DNA from: Chlorops oryzae
Lineage: Eukaryota; Arthropoda; Insecta; Diptera; Chloropidae
Length of the DNA: 64,000 nucleotides
Reading direction: 5' to 3'
Assembly: GCA_020466095.1 (NCBI GenBank)
Contig: CM035808.1
Span: forward strand, 46,902,893 to 46,966,892
The position numbers and the translations under genes are program-made. The notes beneath the pieces were generated by a model. That model was given only the letters and a program-made list of their open reading frames with translations. It had not been told where the DNA came from and did no database searches. This document shows positions 1-11,131 of this stretch, in pieces. Every line of letters starts with the position of its first letter. The first letter of the stretch is position 1.

Positions 1-2280
1 CAAAAGGAGGTCGTTGTACCGAAGGCAAAAGGTGAAATTCTTGGTGTCGTCATTGTCGAAAGCGGTTGGGGTTCAATGCTACCGACAGTGGTAATTGCAA
101 ATCTTATGTCTTCGGGAGCAGCGGCACGTTGTGGTCAACTGAATATTGGCGATCAACTGATAGCGATAAATGGTCTCAGTCTAGTTGGATTGCCACTTTC
201 GACATGTCAGAATTATATAAAAAATACGAAAAATCAAACTGTCGTCAAATTCACTGTTGTACCGTGCCCGCCTGTGGTCGAGGTTAAAATCAAAAGACCC
301 AATACGAAATATCAACTGGGCTTTAGCGTACAAAACGGAGTGGTAAGTCGATTGGGTATTTGGTTATAGTCGTTGGGCTCGTAGAGAGGATCGGTGGGCA
401 AAAAAGGGTCTTACGCCTGCTTTAAGCTTAGCTTCTCAAGAATTCAGGGACCTCTTAGAAGGTCCGGGCTCGGGGAAAATCATCACGTTTTCCTTCGCTC
501 TCGCTTTCTATCTCTACAAACTGCATACGGTCAAACCTCTCTACACATCTACCTACACTTACACATCTATGGAATCCGTACAAAACTTTTTCTATAACAA
601 GTTGGCTGATAAGTCCCCGGTCTAACAAAGAAAAACACATTTTTTTGTCAAAATTCGTTTTTATTATTCAACATAGTTCCCTTCAAGAGCGATACAACGA
701 ATATAACGACCTTCCAATTTTTTGATACCATTTTGGTAGTACTCCTTCGGTTTTGCCTCAAAATAGGCCTCAGTTTCGGCGATCACCTCTTCATTGCAGC
801 CAAATTTTTTCCCTGCGAGCATCCTTTTGAGGTCTGAGAACAAGAAAAAGTCGCTGGGGGCCAGATCTGGAGAATACGGTGGGTGGGGAAGCAATTCGAA
901 GCCTAATTCATGAATTTTTGCCATCGTTCTCAATGACTTGTGGCACGGTGCGTTGTCTTGGTGGAACAACACTTTTTTCTTCTTCATATGGGGCCGTTTT
1001 GCCGCGATTTCGACCTTCAAACGCTCCAATAACGACATATATATAGTCACTGTTGATGGGTTTCCCTTCTCAAGATAATCGATAAAAATTATTCCAGCGG
1101 ACTTTTGAGTCTTTCCACGCTTCGGAGACGGTTCACCGATCGCTGTCCACTCAGCCGACTGTCGATTGGACTCAGGAGTGTAGTGATAGAGCCATGTTTC
1201 ATCCATTGTCACATATCGACGCAAAAACTCGGGTGTATTGCGAGTTAACAGCTGCAAACACCGCTCAGAATCATCAACACGATGTTGTTTTTGGTCAAAT
1301 GTGAGCTCGCGCGGCACCCATTTTGCACAGAGCTTTTTCATATCCAAATATTGATGAATGATATGACCAACACGTTCCTTTGATATCTTTAAGGCCTCTG
1401 CTATCTCGATCAACTTCATTTTACGGTCATTCAAAATCATTTTGTGAATTTTTTTGATGTTTTCGTCGGTAACCACCTCTTTCGGGCGTCCACTGCGTTC
1501 ACCGTCCTCCGTGCTCATTTCACCACGCTTGAATTTTGCATACCAATCAATTATTGTTGATTTTCCTGGGGCAGAGTCCGGAAACTCATTATCAAGCCAA
1601 GTTTTTGCTTCCACTGTATTTTTTCCCTTCAGAAAACAGTATTTTATCAAAACACGAAATTCCTTTTTTTCCATTTTTTTCACAATAACAAAAGTTGCTT
1701 CACAAAAGACGCTCTGTCTCACAAACTAATTAAGTTACAGACGTCAAATTTTGACACGAATCATTTGAAGGTTGCCACTATATAAAAATAATATGCATTT
1801 AATACTAGCGACGCCATCTATGTGTCAGACCGGGGACTTATCAGCCAACCTGTTATGTGTCAGACCGGGGACTTATCAGCCAACCTGTTATTCTTGTATT
1901 CTTTGTGTATTTTACTCGGAAATCTTGAGAATCCTTATAGAAAGTTATTAATTCAATTTTCTCAATTAATTTTTTGCGCAGATCTGCAGCCTTTTGCGCG
2001 GTGGAATTGCAGAACGCGGTGGCGTTCGTGTTGGTCATAGAATTATTGAGATAAATAATCAAAGTGTCGTTGCCGTGCCTCATGAGAAAATTGTAAATCT
2101 TCTAGCGACATCAGTTGGCGAGGTAAGCGTTATAAAAAAAAAAAAAAAAATGAATCCCTTCATGAGTTCTTAAACATTGAAATAATTCTTCAAAAATCTT
2201 TCTTCCAGATTTTAATGAAAACAATGCCAACATCGATGTTCCGTTTGTTAACTGGACAAGAAACTCCAATTTATATTTAA
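1..2280 (+). CDS. X11L: X11/Mint (APBA) PDZ adaptor, C-terminal exons
   Basis: C-terminal end of an X11/Mint family adaptor, which in other animals links amyloid-precursor-like proteins and presynaptic partners through PTB and PDZ domains in the cytoplasm. Three exons are readable: 1-342 (frame 1, donor gtaagt at 343), 1982-2122 (donor gtaagc at 2123) and 2209-2280 (stop TAA at 2278-2280). Exon lengths of 342, 141 and 72 give phase 0 at both junctions. The first exon carries a PDZ domain with [17 protein letters not shown], the [14 protein letters not shown] carboxylate-loop region, and the start of a second PDZ ([11 protein letters not shown]). The second exon completes it ([19 protein letters not shown]). 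The protein ends TGQETPIYI, the conserved X11 C-terminus. The PTB domain and N-terminus lie upstream of the window. Intron 343-1981 holds a mariner. Flies have two X11-like paralogues, so the exact symbol is uncertain; the family is very sure. Confidence 0.95.
597..1853 (-). mobile_element. mariner transposon, Himar1-like (irritans type)
   Basis: A near full-length mariner of 1257 bp in the X11L intron. The left inverted repeat is at 597-623 (contains GGCTGATAAGTCCCCGG) and the right one at 1827-1853 in inverted orientation. Flanking TA dinucleotides are at 595-596 and 1854-1855. It encodes a transposase on the - strand (664-1674). The 27-bp ends and protein match my memory of Himar1 from Haematobia irritans almost residue for residue. 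This implies a recent invasion, often by horizontal transfer in this family. Confidence 0.95.
664..1674 (-). CDS. mariner transposase, Himar1-like, with internal deletion
   Basis: Transposase of 336 codons starting MEKKEF. A longer in-frame start at 1722 exists, but MEKKEF is the family start. An N-terminal helix-turn-helix region occupies about residues 1-115. The WVPREL motif is at 120-124 and the catalytic triad is D158 (MDETW), D240 (HQDNAPCH) and D275 (SPDLAPSD), i.e. D,D34D. Compared with the family (about 348 residues) 12 residues are missing after residue 194, where SAG runs straight into [10 protein letters not shown]. This removes a conserved segment of the RNase-H-like core. Residues about 205-211 (NPSTVTI) look like a paired -1/+1 frameshift of the usual sequence. 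The frame is open, but the protein is probably inactive. It is not a host gene. Confidence 0.92.
   Translation of the reverse strand: MEKKEFRVLIKYCFLKGKNTVEAKTWLDNEFPDSAPGKSTIIDWYAKFKRGEMSTEDGERSGRPKEVVTDENIKKIHKMILNDRKMKLIEIAEALKISKERVGHIIHQYLDMKKLCAKWVPRELTFDQKQHRVDDSERCLQLLTRNTPEFLRRYVTMDETWLYHYTPESNRQSAEWTAIGEPSPKRGKTQKSAGIIFIDYLEKGNPSTVTIYMSLLERLKVEIAAKRPHMKKKKVLFHQDNAPCHKSLRTMAKIHELGFELLPHPPYSPDLAPSDFFLFSDLKRMLAGKKFGCNEEVIAETEAYFEAKPKEYYQNGIKKLEGRYIRCIALEGNYVE
1821..1890 (+). repeat. tandem duplication of mariner right end
   Basis: The 35-bp unit 1821-1855 (TGTGTC plus the 27-bp inverted repeat plus TA) is repeated exactly at 1856-1890, giving two adjacent right mariner ends. The outer one ends at 1888 and is followed by TA 1889-1890. 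Confidence 0.95.
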
Positions 2281-5274
2281 GCAAATTCATTAAAAATAGC
2301 TTCGACGGCATTGACGGCAAGCGCGAAAGGATATACAACCCGAAGTGCATAGATTTAAAGAATAACATGCTTGAAGCTAACAAGAGCATTGAAACCATAT
2401 TAAAGCAAAAAACCAAATTGAATATTAAGGTAAATCTCTTAAAATGTATTTCATAAACGCTGGAAATCCTATTCCATAAAAAAGAAACCATAATAATTAC
2501 GTAAAAACTTAAGGCAATTCTGTTCGCGATGTAAATGGGTTCTCGTATTTAGCATGCTTATTTCTAATTTTGTACTCTACAAATACGTTACGCTATTTAG
2601 TAAAAAGCAAAAACCAAAAGGAAGTCTTTCAAAGCATTCAATTTTCAAGAAAACTAATCAATTATAAAACAAAAATACACAAAAATTTAAATAAAAAAGC
2701 TTTCTTAGGGCCGTTTTCTCATCCAACTTTTAAGATCCATCTGCCAGTTGAATTTCATTTTCTTTGACTTATTAATCAAATTTGTATGAAATTATCATCA
2801 GGATCATTTAACTTACAGATAAGAAATGATAAGAAAACGGCCCTTTTTCTCATTTATGTAACATTTATGATAAAAAAAATGAAAATATACCTATTTGCCT
2901 AAGATGAGGGCGGCGATGATGTGTGATTAAATTGAATTTGCAATTCGTCCTTTAAAACGCAAGCTTATTAAAATTCATAGCCCAAATTGTAGATTTAAAA
3001 AAAAAAAGAAAGAAAAGGAAATTTCAAAAAAAAAAAATGACTATAAAGCTTATACTAATGTTTACAGCTTTTATTATAAGCTTGCATAGTTTTAATAAAT
3101 GACATTACAGAAAAGATATATTTATGAAATTATGCTTGTTTGTTAAATGCTTATTCATATACATATACACACGATTAGGAAATTAAAAGCAAATAGTTAC
3201 TTAATGTATGAAACTCTCAATGTAGAAGGTGTCTGTGGGGTAAAAAGATTCGAGAGAAAAACAAAAACTATTATGTATTGAAACCCGTAGATGTATGTAT
3301 AAATTGTAAAAAAATGCAGGTCGGACACAGTTTAAATTATTTTATTTAACTTAATTTATTTTATTTTTTATCTATGATTATTTGCTTCAAGCTTCCAATA
3401 TTCTTTCTTCGAATTTGGAGAAGACTTTCTTTATTAAAATATCGCCAAAGTTTTTTCAATTTAATCGCAATCAATCGCGGCATTCACGGGTTCAATTTAT
3501 TTAGTCCATTTTATATGAACGCACAGGATGTCGACGGAGAGCTGTATAAAGGTGCTTTCCTATTTGAAAAGTAAAGCGCTTTCAACAATTATTTTGCTTT
3601 CACTTGCCAAGTGTGGTTGATCGATAAGCAAGAAAACTTACTTCTTCAGGAAGTAAAGGCGCTTTACTTGCCAATTGGCGAAGCACTTTAACAATAATTA
3701 ATCTTATATCGTCTTATGCTTGGCAATGCTTTGCTATCCTCTAGCTGATTGAAGCTTTACATCTATCGGATGACAAATAATATTTATTTATTTAGACTGT
3801 TATGTGTGAGATTTTTTTAAAAATAAATAAGTATAGCATCAGAAAACCTTTGAGAAATCTTTAGTTAAAGGGATCTAAGTCGTCTGGAAGCTCTGAAGAG
3901 TAGGATACGACAACTTTTCGAATGAATGAGTTTTAATAATCTTTAAGGTCTTGAAAATAGCTTTTTGAATGGTTTTTTAGTCAATTTTTACTTATATTTA
4001 TATTTATTTATTAATAATAAATTTTATTTTTATTTTTATTCATTTATATTTTTATTTTTATTAATTATATTTTTATTTATTTAAATTCTATAAAAAATTC
4101 TTTGCATCCCCACGTTTCAGTGAAATTCCTTCAGATTTTAATAAAAATAAAAAAATACTTTCCCATTCTCCATAATCTCTCGCTCGCAAAACATAAAATA
4201 CAAAGTAAGGAACAATAAAAGCAAAACAAAAAAAAAACTTAAATTAAATTATAATAAAAACGTTAAAGTTGAAAATGGACACGTGTGTGCGACCGACCAT
4301 TCACACAAATGAAATAAAACAAATAAAAAATAAAGGAAAAAAAAACAAAATAATTTATAGTTGGAAGCTGGAAAGAAAATTCCTAAAAATAAAACTAAGC
4401 TAATGAAATATTGGTCTTTGCCCTCTACTGTTGTGTCTTAAGAAAAAAATGTTAAAGTCCAATATTGAAATAAAAGAAACAAAAGATTTTAAAACAGAGA
4501 AAATAAAACCAAGTTGAAAACCAAAGCGTAAATGAAAATGAATTGTTGATGCACATAAATTTCAAAAACGCTTTTCACGCCCCCACTGAATGCTGACATA
4601 AATTTGCGATTACTCTTACTCCGTTTATAAATCGAAATATATACATATATATATATATTTATATAGCTCTATACCGAATATGGTTCAAAATTTCAAAAAC
4701 CATTTTTTCCTTTCTTTTCAAATTTCAATTTTTCGAAACTCTTTATAAGCAATTTCATGAATTAAAATTTAAGTCTAGGAATTCAAAAACTGTTTCTGAG
4801 ATTTTCACATGACAGTACCTACTTGTATATAAATCCACTTCAAATAAGAAGTTGTCGCTCATATAAAAAAAAAACAAAAAAAAAAACAAAAAAAACACAA
4901 AAAAAAGGAAAAATACAAGAGGATTTAATTGAAATTGTTTCAAATTCTTTTGAAAGTTGCATATTAAAAACTAATAAAAAATAATAAAAATAATTAAAAA
5001 TAGATTTAAGTACCTTATGTAAAAAAAGTGCATATAAAAAAAATTTTCAAATTCTCTCTGTTTAAAATTCAAGGAAGGGGAAATTCCTTTAAAGATTGTA
5101 CGGCAGATTATTAAAGTAATGCAACAGCAACAATGTTAACGTATATAACCACAGCTTAGTATACATATACACACCCTACTTATATATGTACATAATTATA
5201 TAAAATTGTATTGAATAAAACATTATGATGCGTATATTAAATATAATTCCAAAAGCAGTAACTTCTCCTTTTTC
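2281..5274. other. AT-rich stretch, probable X11L 3' UTR and intergenic DNA
   Basis: There is no convincing coding region. The start must contain the X11L 3' UTR. AATAAA-type motifs occur near 2689 and again downstream, but none can be chosen as the polyadenylation signal. 3540-3690 holds repeated GTAAAGCGCTTT-like motifs in both orientations, possibly a decayed repeat. Below 4000 it becomes A/T homopolymer and TTTAT-rich sequence. Confidence 0.6.
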
Positions 5275-5389
5275 TAATTTATTTTATTTATTATTTATTT
5301 ATTTATTTATTTATTATTATTATTTATTTATTATATTATTATTTATTTATTATTTATTTATTTATTTATTTATTATTTATTTATTATTT

Positions 5390-5420
<31 letters not shown>

Positions 5421-5790
5421 TTATTATTTATTATTATTTATTATTTATTTATTTTATTTATTTATTATTTATTTATTATTTATTTATTATATTTATTATA
5501 TTATTTATTATTTATTATTTATTTTTATTATTTTATTTTTATTATTTATTTATTATTTATTTATTATTTATTTATTATTTATTTATTATTTATTTATTAT
5601 TTATTTATTATTTATTTATTATTTATTTATTATTTATTTATTTATTTATTATTTATTATTTATTTATTTATTTTATTTATTATTTATTTTATTATTATTT
5701 ATTTATTATTTATTTATTATTATTTTTATTTATTTATTTTTATTCATTATTTATTTATTTTTATTTATGATTTATATTTATTATTTATTT
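5275..5790 (+). repeat. (TTTA)n microsatellite
   Basis: About 500 bp of almost pure TTTA/TTTATT repeats. The open frame through it encodes only alternating L, F, I and Y residues and is an artefact of the repeat. Confidence 0.97.
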
Positions 5791-6279
5791 CAGTTATTTG
5801 TTCGAGAGTTATATGTCTGATGATTTCAACGATTATTTATAAACGATAGTCTTATTTCCGGATAATAATGTGTACTAGTTATTGGATTGTATTCTAGATT
5901 AATTATTGTCAGGTATTTAATTTCAAAAGGTCATTATTGAACTTTTTAAACTGAATATTTATTTAATAATGAATCAGCGATTTATGAATAATTACAATTT
6001 CGGGAATATGTCGACGTATATCATAATGAAATGATCGTCAGTAACAATTAAATTTCTTAAAAGGTACCTTTGCTTGAATATTTGGAACTGAAGAAATTAT
6101 AATGACAGTTCGATTTCAAATCAAAAAGGAATCGTTATACGATATACAGTATAATCTTCCCGGATAATTGAATTCGAATACATGGAAAATATTAATTTGT
6201 ATAATAGCTTAATAATGATTCAGGTAACATATTTGGATTACTTGAAAACGATATACTTAAGATATCAAATTTTGGATAA

Positions 6280-6715
6280 AAGGATATCCGATTTATACGG
6301 ATAATACAGATAATCGCATTCCCGGATAATCATAGTTCGAATAATCGGATATCCTGATAATCAGATTTACGGATAATCGCATTTCAGGATAATCATAGTT
6401 CGGATAATGGGATATGAAAATCAGATATACATATATTCGGATATACAGGTAATTGGATTTAAAGATAATCGGGAATACGGATAGTCTTAGTGCGGATAAT
6501 CGGATATCCAGATAATTTAAAGTGTGGAAAATCGTGTATCCGGATAATCGGATCCGGATAATCGGATATCTGGATAATCGGATATCTGGATAATCGGATA
6601 TCTGGATAATCGGATATCTGGATAATCGGATATCTGGATAATCGGATATTTGGATAATCGGATATCTGGATAATTGGATACCCGGATAATCGATGTTCAG
6701 ATAATCGAAATTCCA
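6280..6715 (-). repeat. 16-bp GGATAATC tandem satellite
   Basis: Array of a 16-bp unit (GGATATCTGGATAATC and variants), most regular at 6540-6680, with degenerate GGATAAT units thinning out upstream to about 5850. Because 16 is not a multiple of 3, each minus-strand frame reads the same 16-residue peptide cycle (IIQISDYPDIRLSRYP) and stays open, at 6293-6811 and 6459-6716. I see no start context, splice sites or neighbours that make these frames a gene. Confidence 0.93.
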
Positions 6716-6894
6716 CCGTACAATGTATAAATATTCCAACCCAATATTTAAAGACGGTTTCGGCAATACGCTAAGGTCCATGTGTGAGTTCAATACGTCA
6801 ACGACTCCCATTCATCACAAACACTTCGACAGTCTCCCGACTTCTTTGAGGCTTATCTGAAAAAAATAAAATCAAGTTCATGGTAGAGTTGCAA

Positions 6895-7045
6895 AAATGC
6901 AAATATGCATGATTTGCAATAGTGCAGGAATTCTTGAAGATTTTCAGAACATACAATCATATTAAACCAGTTCCAATAACCTACGCTTTCGATTGTAACT
7001 GGCTCCATATGTTTGCATGCTTTGAATATTTTGATATTATGCATT
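6895..7045 (+). repeat. dispersed TGCCTGG-family repeat fragment
   Basis: Contains ATAGTGCAGGAATTCTTGA and GATTGTAACTGGCTCCATATG, matching copies near 26.7, 35.6-36.2, 51.9 and 62.7 kb. It overlaps the last codons of the acyltransferase gene on the other strand. Confidence 0.7.
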
Positions 7046-10000
7046 TACCTTTTTTCCGCATAAAAATGCATCGTACAATTTCCGCAAGAGGGTATTCCAA
7101 GAAAAGTGTAATAAAATATGAAATAAAATAAGTAGCTACCGCTGTTGAAAAGACATTGGTCAACTGAATTAAATAACAGAAAAAAAGCCATTTAAAAGCA
7201 TACAACAATTTAATTTCACATCTTCCAACTTACAATCATCAATCGATTGATATGAACGGGAGCTCTAAAATGACCCATGAGGACACGTATAACGACCACA
7301 TGCCACAAATAGCTTTGATACGAAATTCTCGCCATTATACGAAAAACATTTAAATTTAGAAAATCCTTTCCGATCCCTAGAATTTTGACATACAAAACAA
7401 AAAAGAGGGGACCATTATTTCAGATGGGCATAAAAATGTATAAATTACTATACGAACATCCGATTTGAAAGCAGAGACCCAAAATAATCAATGACAGAAT
7501 GAATGAGAAAATGTTCTTAAATAGCCCAGCGTACAGTGCCTCCGTAATTGATGGTTTCTCTGAATCGTTGGCTATAAACCAGTAGCCCGAAATTATAAGC
7601 CCAAAACCTAATGGAAATGTAAGCCACCAAAGAAGGTTTAATTTAAGATTGCTGAGATTTTGTTTTTTGTTCCGCAGCTCCAGGAATATATCGGCGAACC
7701 AGCAACCCAAGAGACTAGCACCCATATTTGTGTAAAATGGCAAATAGGACCCATAGAGTGTAGGCGTGTTCCGATAGTACAAATAGCGGTAGGATCTAAA
7801 AAAAAAAAAAAAAAATTAATTGATATTAAATTCTTCTCTCCCATGTGAGACGCTATAAACGCGTTTTTACTCTGGATCCGTTATGAAAAACGCATCTAAT
7901 TTTTGCAAATATGTCACCAACGCCGGGATTACGATGCTCAACGCCAGAAGAATACTAAAAACGATTTTCTTGATTCTTGGGTATCTGAAATATATTTACA
8001 TTTAGGAATATAAAAAACTCGTATCGTCCCGGGGACAAGGTTTACACACTCACTTTGTTACAATAGTGGTAACCAGAACGAAAATGCCGAAAAGTTGGAA
8101 GTCCGTAGCTAGATACCAGGTGTGGTGAAGACACTTTGGAATGAAATAGAAAATAACTGCAGTTCTTGAAAGTACTTGATAAATGAACGACATTCCTATA
8201 TTTGGTTTCGCTAGTTTGAAAACAGGTCAATTTCAAATCGATCTTGAAAAGTTTGGCCGAGAATTAAGTTACGGACTTACTTATGGCAATATCTCGTAAA
8301 CCGTTTAAAATTTTATTTTCCTATCTGCAACAAATTTTTAGCCTTATACATGGAAAAAGTCATGACTGCCCCAAGAAACTCCATCTAGTAGCTAAAAATA
8401 GGAAAAATCTTTAAAAAAATATTTAATTTTTCACTTCTTTTGACTATTTCTGGCCCATATCGTCAAACTTCTAAGAATTTTATAAAAAGTATAATATAGC
8501 TGGGCAATCTCTTCGAGCGCATAAACTGTATCCGAGCGCTCCTTTATATCGTTTTGATACTCCAAAGTTAGAAATTTTTACTCGAAATCAGAAGATTTTT
8601 TCACATTTTACGTATTGAAGCGTGTAGATCAAACTACGCACAAAAGCCGGGGAGAAATTCGGAACGGTGCAGGGCCGGACAGAGGGTGGAAAGGGGTTTG
8701 TAAAATGGCCTTACTTTCGTATGAATTACCCTCCTGGTCTGCAATTTATCTGTGCTTTTAAAGTCGATTCCAAAACTTCGTTTTCCTCTTAAATAAGCAG
8801 TCCCGAAATGGGTCTGAATATCACAAAAAAAAAAAAAAAAATCATCCCTTACATTTTCACGCATATCCTCCAAATTATTTAAAAGAAAGAAGCTCTTCCA
8901 CCAATAATCACGGCAAAATTTCTGCTCGGCTGCGGTAATATGCCTCCAGAAAGGACCATCTTGAACGTTGCTCATGAAGGATGTTGAGAACAAAAGCAAA
9001 AGTCCAATACTAGGTGATAGTCTAAAACGAAAGCCTCTTAATTATTCCCATACACATCGCTAATTTCAATTATTGGAATTCACCTCAAAAATCGTAGAAA
9101 AACCATTTGACTGAACATCTTCAGACACCGAAGGACACTGGACTCGGGTGTTATAATTTGGCGTTCTTTGAAATTGACATAGAGTAAAAAACCGCTCATT
9201 ACGAAGAATGCCTGAATTATGACAGTACCATTTGAGAATATCGAAACCTCTGGACGATAGTAGAATTGCTCGAAAAATTCGGGATTCTGTATATGCATGA
9301 CCATGAAAATGACAAGGACATGTGCCATAATAACAAGGAACATTGCGATGGAACGTATGCCATCTAAAAATTTCAATTGCTCCTCGGTTTTTGTTCTAGG
9401 CGGTCGACAAAGGCGATAGTAATTACGGCAAATCGAAAAGGCAGTAAGGATTGCGTGAGCTGAAATTAAGTATCTTGATGAGAATGAATACTAAGAATTT
9501 TTAAACGAATTTATAATTCTATTACGAGTATGAGATAGACGAAGCTTGTAATACTCATCATTTTGAAGAGATAAAATCTGTCGCCTTTTCAGAATAAAAT
9601 CGAAGACACTCGAGAGAAATACACAAAACATAATTGCATTAGTTGTTGTCACGAATAATGTATGCCAGATATCTGAAAATAATTAATGTTTCAGAGTGTT
9701 AAAATCAAAATTCCTTTAAAAAATGATAAACAGGTCTTTCATGGGTAAATTACAGATCCCTAGAAGAAACCAAAATGATCACTTCTGGTATGGAAAATTG
9801 CAAGTCCCTTAACTTTGTAGACCAGTGTAATAAAATATTTTAGGCCCTTTTAAGGCTTCTTTAAACAGATTTTTTCTATGGATTAAATGAACCCAAGTTA
9901 ACAAAAAACATCACTTATAGCACAGTCAATTTCAAATCCTTTTGTAGACCAATGTAATAAAATATTTTAAATCGTTTAAGACCTACCCCACTTGAACTCA

Positions 10001-10678
10001 TCATCATTTCCGTCACAATACTCAACAAAAATCCGCAGACTCAAATTATAGCTGTTAATGAAATCTCGATTGAGACAATTCATTAATAAAATAAAATATT
10101 TCTTTCGATAAAGCCATGTTCTGTCCCCATCGAAATCGTAGACATTGGTGTAATAGGTTTTTAGCTAAAAATTGCCTTGATTAATTTTCAAATTAGTCTT
10201 CAATGAAAACGATCTTACCTCTTCATCTAGAATGTTACCCATGATATTCTCCGATGTATCACTCACATTCGGTGTTCTCGTGCATCGTTCAAGACATACC
10301 CCAAAGAAGAGATGATCATGCCGATAGCGCCGTCTCTGATCGGCTGAAATTTCTTCAATTTCATGCCAAAGCGGTACAGAATCATTGGGCACGATTTCCG
10401 CAAAGACTATACAATAAGTTCCATTTTCGGAGCCATATCGAAGGCATTTGTCGTAATCGTCAAAATCATACATTTGAGGTACATTTTTATAGAGGGACAC
10501 TAGAAAAAAGAGAATGGATATAATCCAAAAATTTTCACTCTAATAAAAAGATCTTAAAGCCGTTATCATGGCTATTAACGAAGATCGGGGGGTTTCTTTT
10601 TTAACTTACGATTAAAATTACAATAACAACGTCCGATGAAACTAAAATTAAATAGAACAGAATAAAATTGATACTCAT
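6981..10678 (-). CDS. Nrf-6-like acyltransferase-3 membrane protein, 11 exons
   Basis: Multipass membrane protein of the nose-resistant-to-fluoxetine/acyltransferase-3 family, thought to move acyl groups or lipids in secretory epithelia. I read 11 exons (high to low): 10678-10610, 10539-10219, 10164-9987, 9672-9526, 9459-9084, 9021-8853, 8133-8054, 7984-7871, 7795-7458, 7376-7234 and 7163-6981. Introns are GT-AG, phases agree throughout, and the total is 705 codons plus stop. Residues 1-45 are hydrophobic (signal or anchor). The Nrf N-terminal domain (about 45-190) has spaced cysteines, including YDKCLRYG, GTYCIV and GVCLERC. The acyltransferase domain starts LDGIRSIAMFLVIMAH (270-285; H285 is the family histidine). 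Typical motifs follow: DYWWKSFF (402), CLHHTWYLATDFQLF (421) and ARISYQSYLWH. The donor at 7457 (GTTCGT) is the weakest. The tail (about 20 codons) lies in a dispersed repeat. It looks intact. Confidence 0.9.
9808..9990 (-). repeat. two CACTGG-family repeat ends in intron 3
   Basis: TGTAGACCAGTGTAATAAAA at about 9818 and TGTAGACCAATGTAATAAAA at about 9944 repeat each other at roughly 125-bp spacing. They match the terminal sequence of the element at 55173-55803. They lie inside the third intron of the acyltransferase gene. Confidence 0.55.
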
Positions 10679-10726
10679 AACGTTTACGGTCCGATCAAAA
10701 TGAATTTAAAGTCTGACGATACAATG

Positions 10727-10736
10727 TAAACTGAAA
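10727..10736 (-). promoter_or_regulatory. candidate initiator of the acyltransferase gene
   Basis: Minus-strand TCAGTT at 10734-10729 matches the insect initiator, 54 bases upstream of the ATG at 10678. I see no convincing downstream element or TATA box at the right spacing. This is only a weak suggestion. Confidence 0.2.
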
Positions 10737-10954
10737 GACCAAATAAATGTGGCTCCGATATCAAAGCAAATATAGCGTGATCGGGAAAACAATTGAGCTA
10801 CTTCAAAAAACCGCCTCAATTCATCTTGGCTGGGCTTATTGATTTGCGACTTATAAAAATCAGAGTCATTTCCCGTATGGAAGGTTTAAAACAAATAGTT
10901 TTAATGGAAATCAGAGAAAGTGAGAACTTTAAACTTTTGGGTCTTAACCTTTTT

Positions 10955-11131
10955 ACTGGACGGCCTCTGTGCCATAGTTGGCCCTGGTTTCGACTCCCAG
11001 CTCAGGTCGTGGATGTGGTTTAGTTTTCCTGTTTTTCTCTTTGGTTTAGGTACCATTTTTCGTGGTTTCACAAAGGGTCCATGGGGCCTAATTGTGTCAA
11101 CCTTCTTTGTGGCAGTCACATTAACCTAACC
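10955..11131 (+). mobile_element. SINE family 2, copy with AACCT tail
   Basis: About 177 bp with a Pol III box-B-like GTTTCGACTCCCAGC in its head and an (AACCT)n tail, flanked by direct repeats TAACCTTTTT (10945-10954 and 11132-11141). A second copy lies in inverted orientation at 57033-58686. Shared internal sequences include CTCAGGTCGTGGATGT and GGGTCCATG. It is truncated at the head relative to the second copy. A tRNA-derived, LINE-mobilised SINE is the natural reading. Confidence 0.8.

Noticed and set aside
5225..5770. 181-codon open frame
   Set aside because: It is made entirely of the TTTA microsatellite; the translated product is only L, F, I and Y.
8133..8190. Longer version of exon 7 starting at a CTGCAG acceptor
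   Set aside because: It breaks phase; the AAAG acceptor directly before TGTCTTCAC keeps phase 0 and the family spacing.
8634..8852. Possible extra exon of the acyltransferase after a CAG acceptor near 8820
   Set aside because: The translation (HFGTAYLRGKRSFG...) does not resemble the family, and skipping it joins DMREN to CLHHTWYLATDF in phase, as expected.
10441..10503. Acceptor TTTTTTCTAG directly before TGTCCCTC for exon 2
   Set aside because: It would require phase 1, while exon 1 ends in phase 0; the upstream ATTAG keeps the frame.
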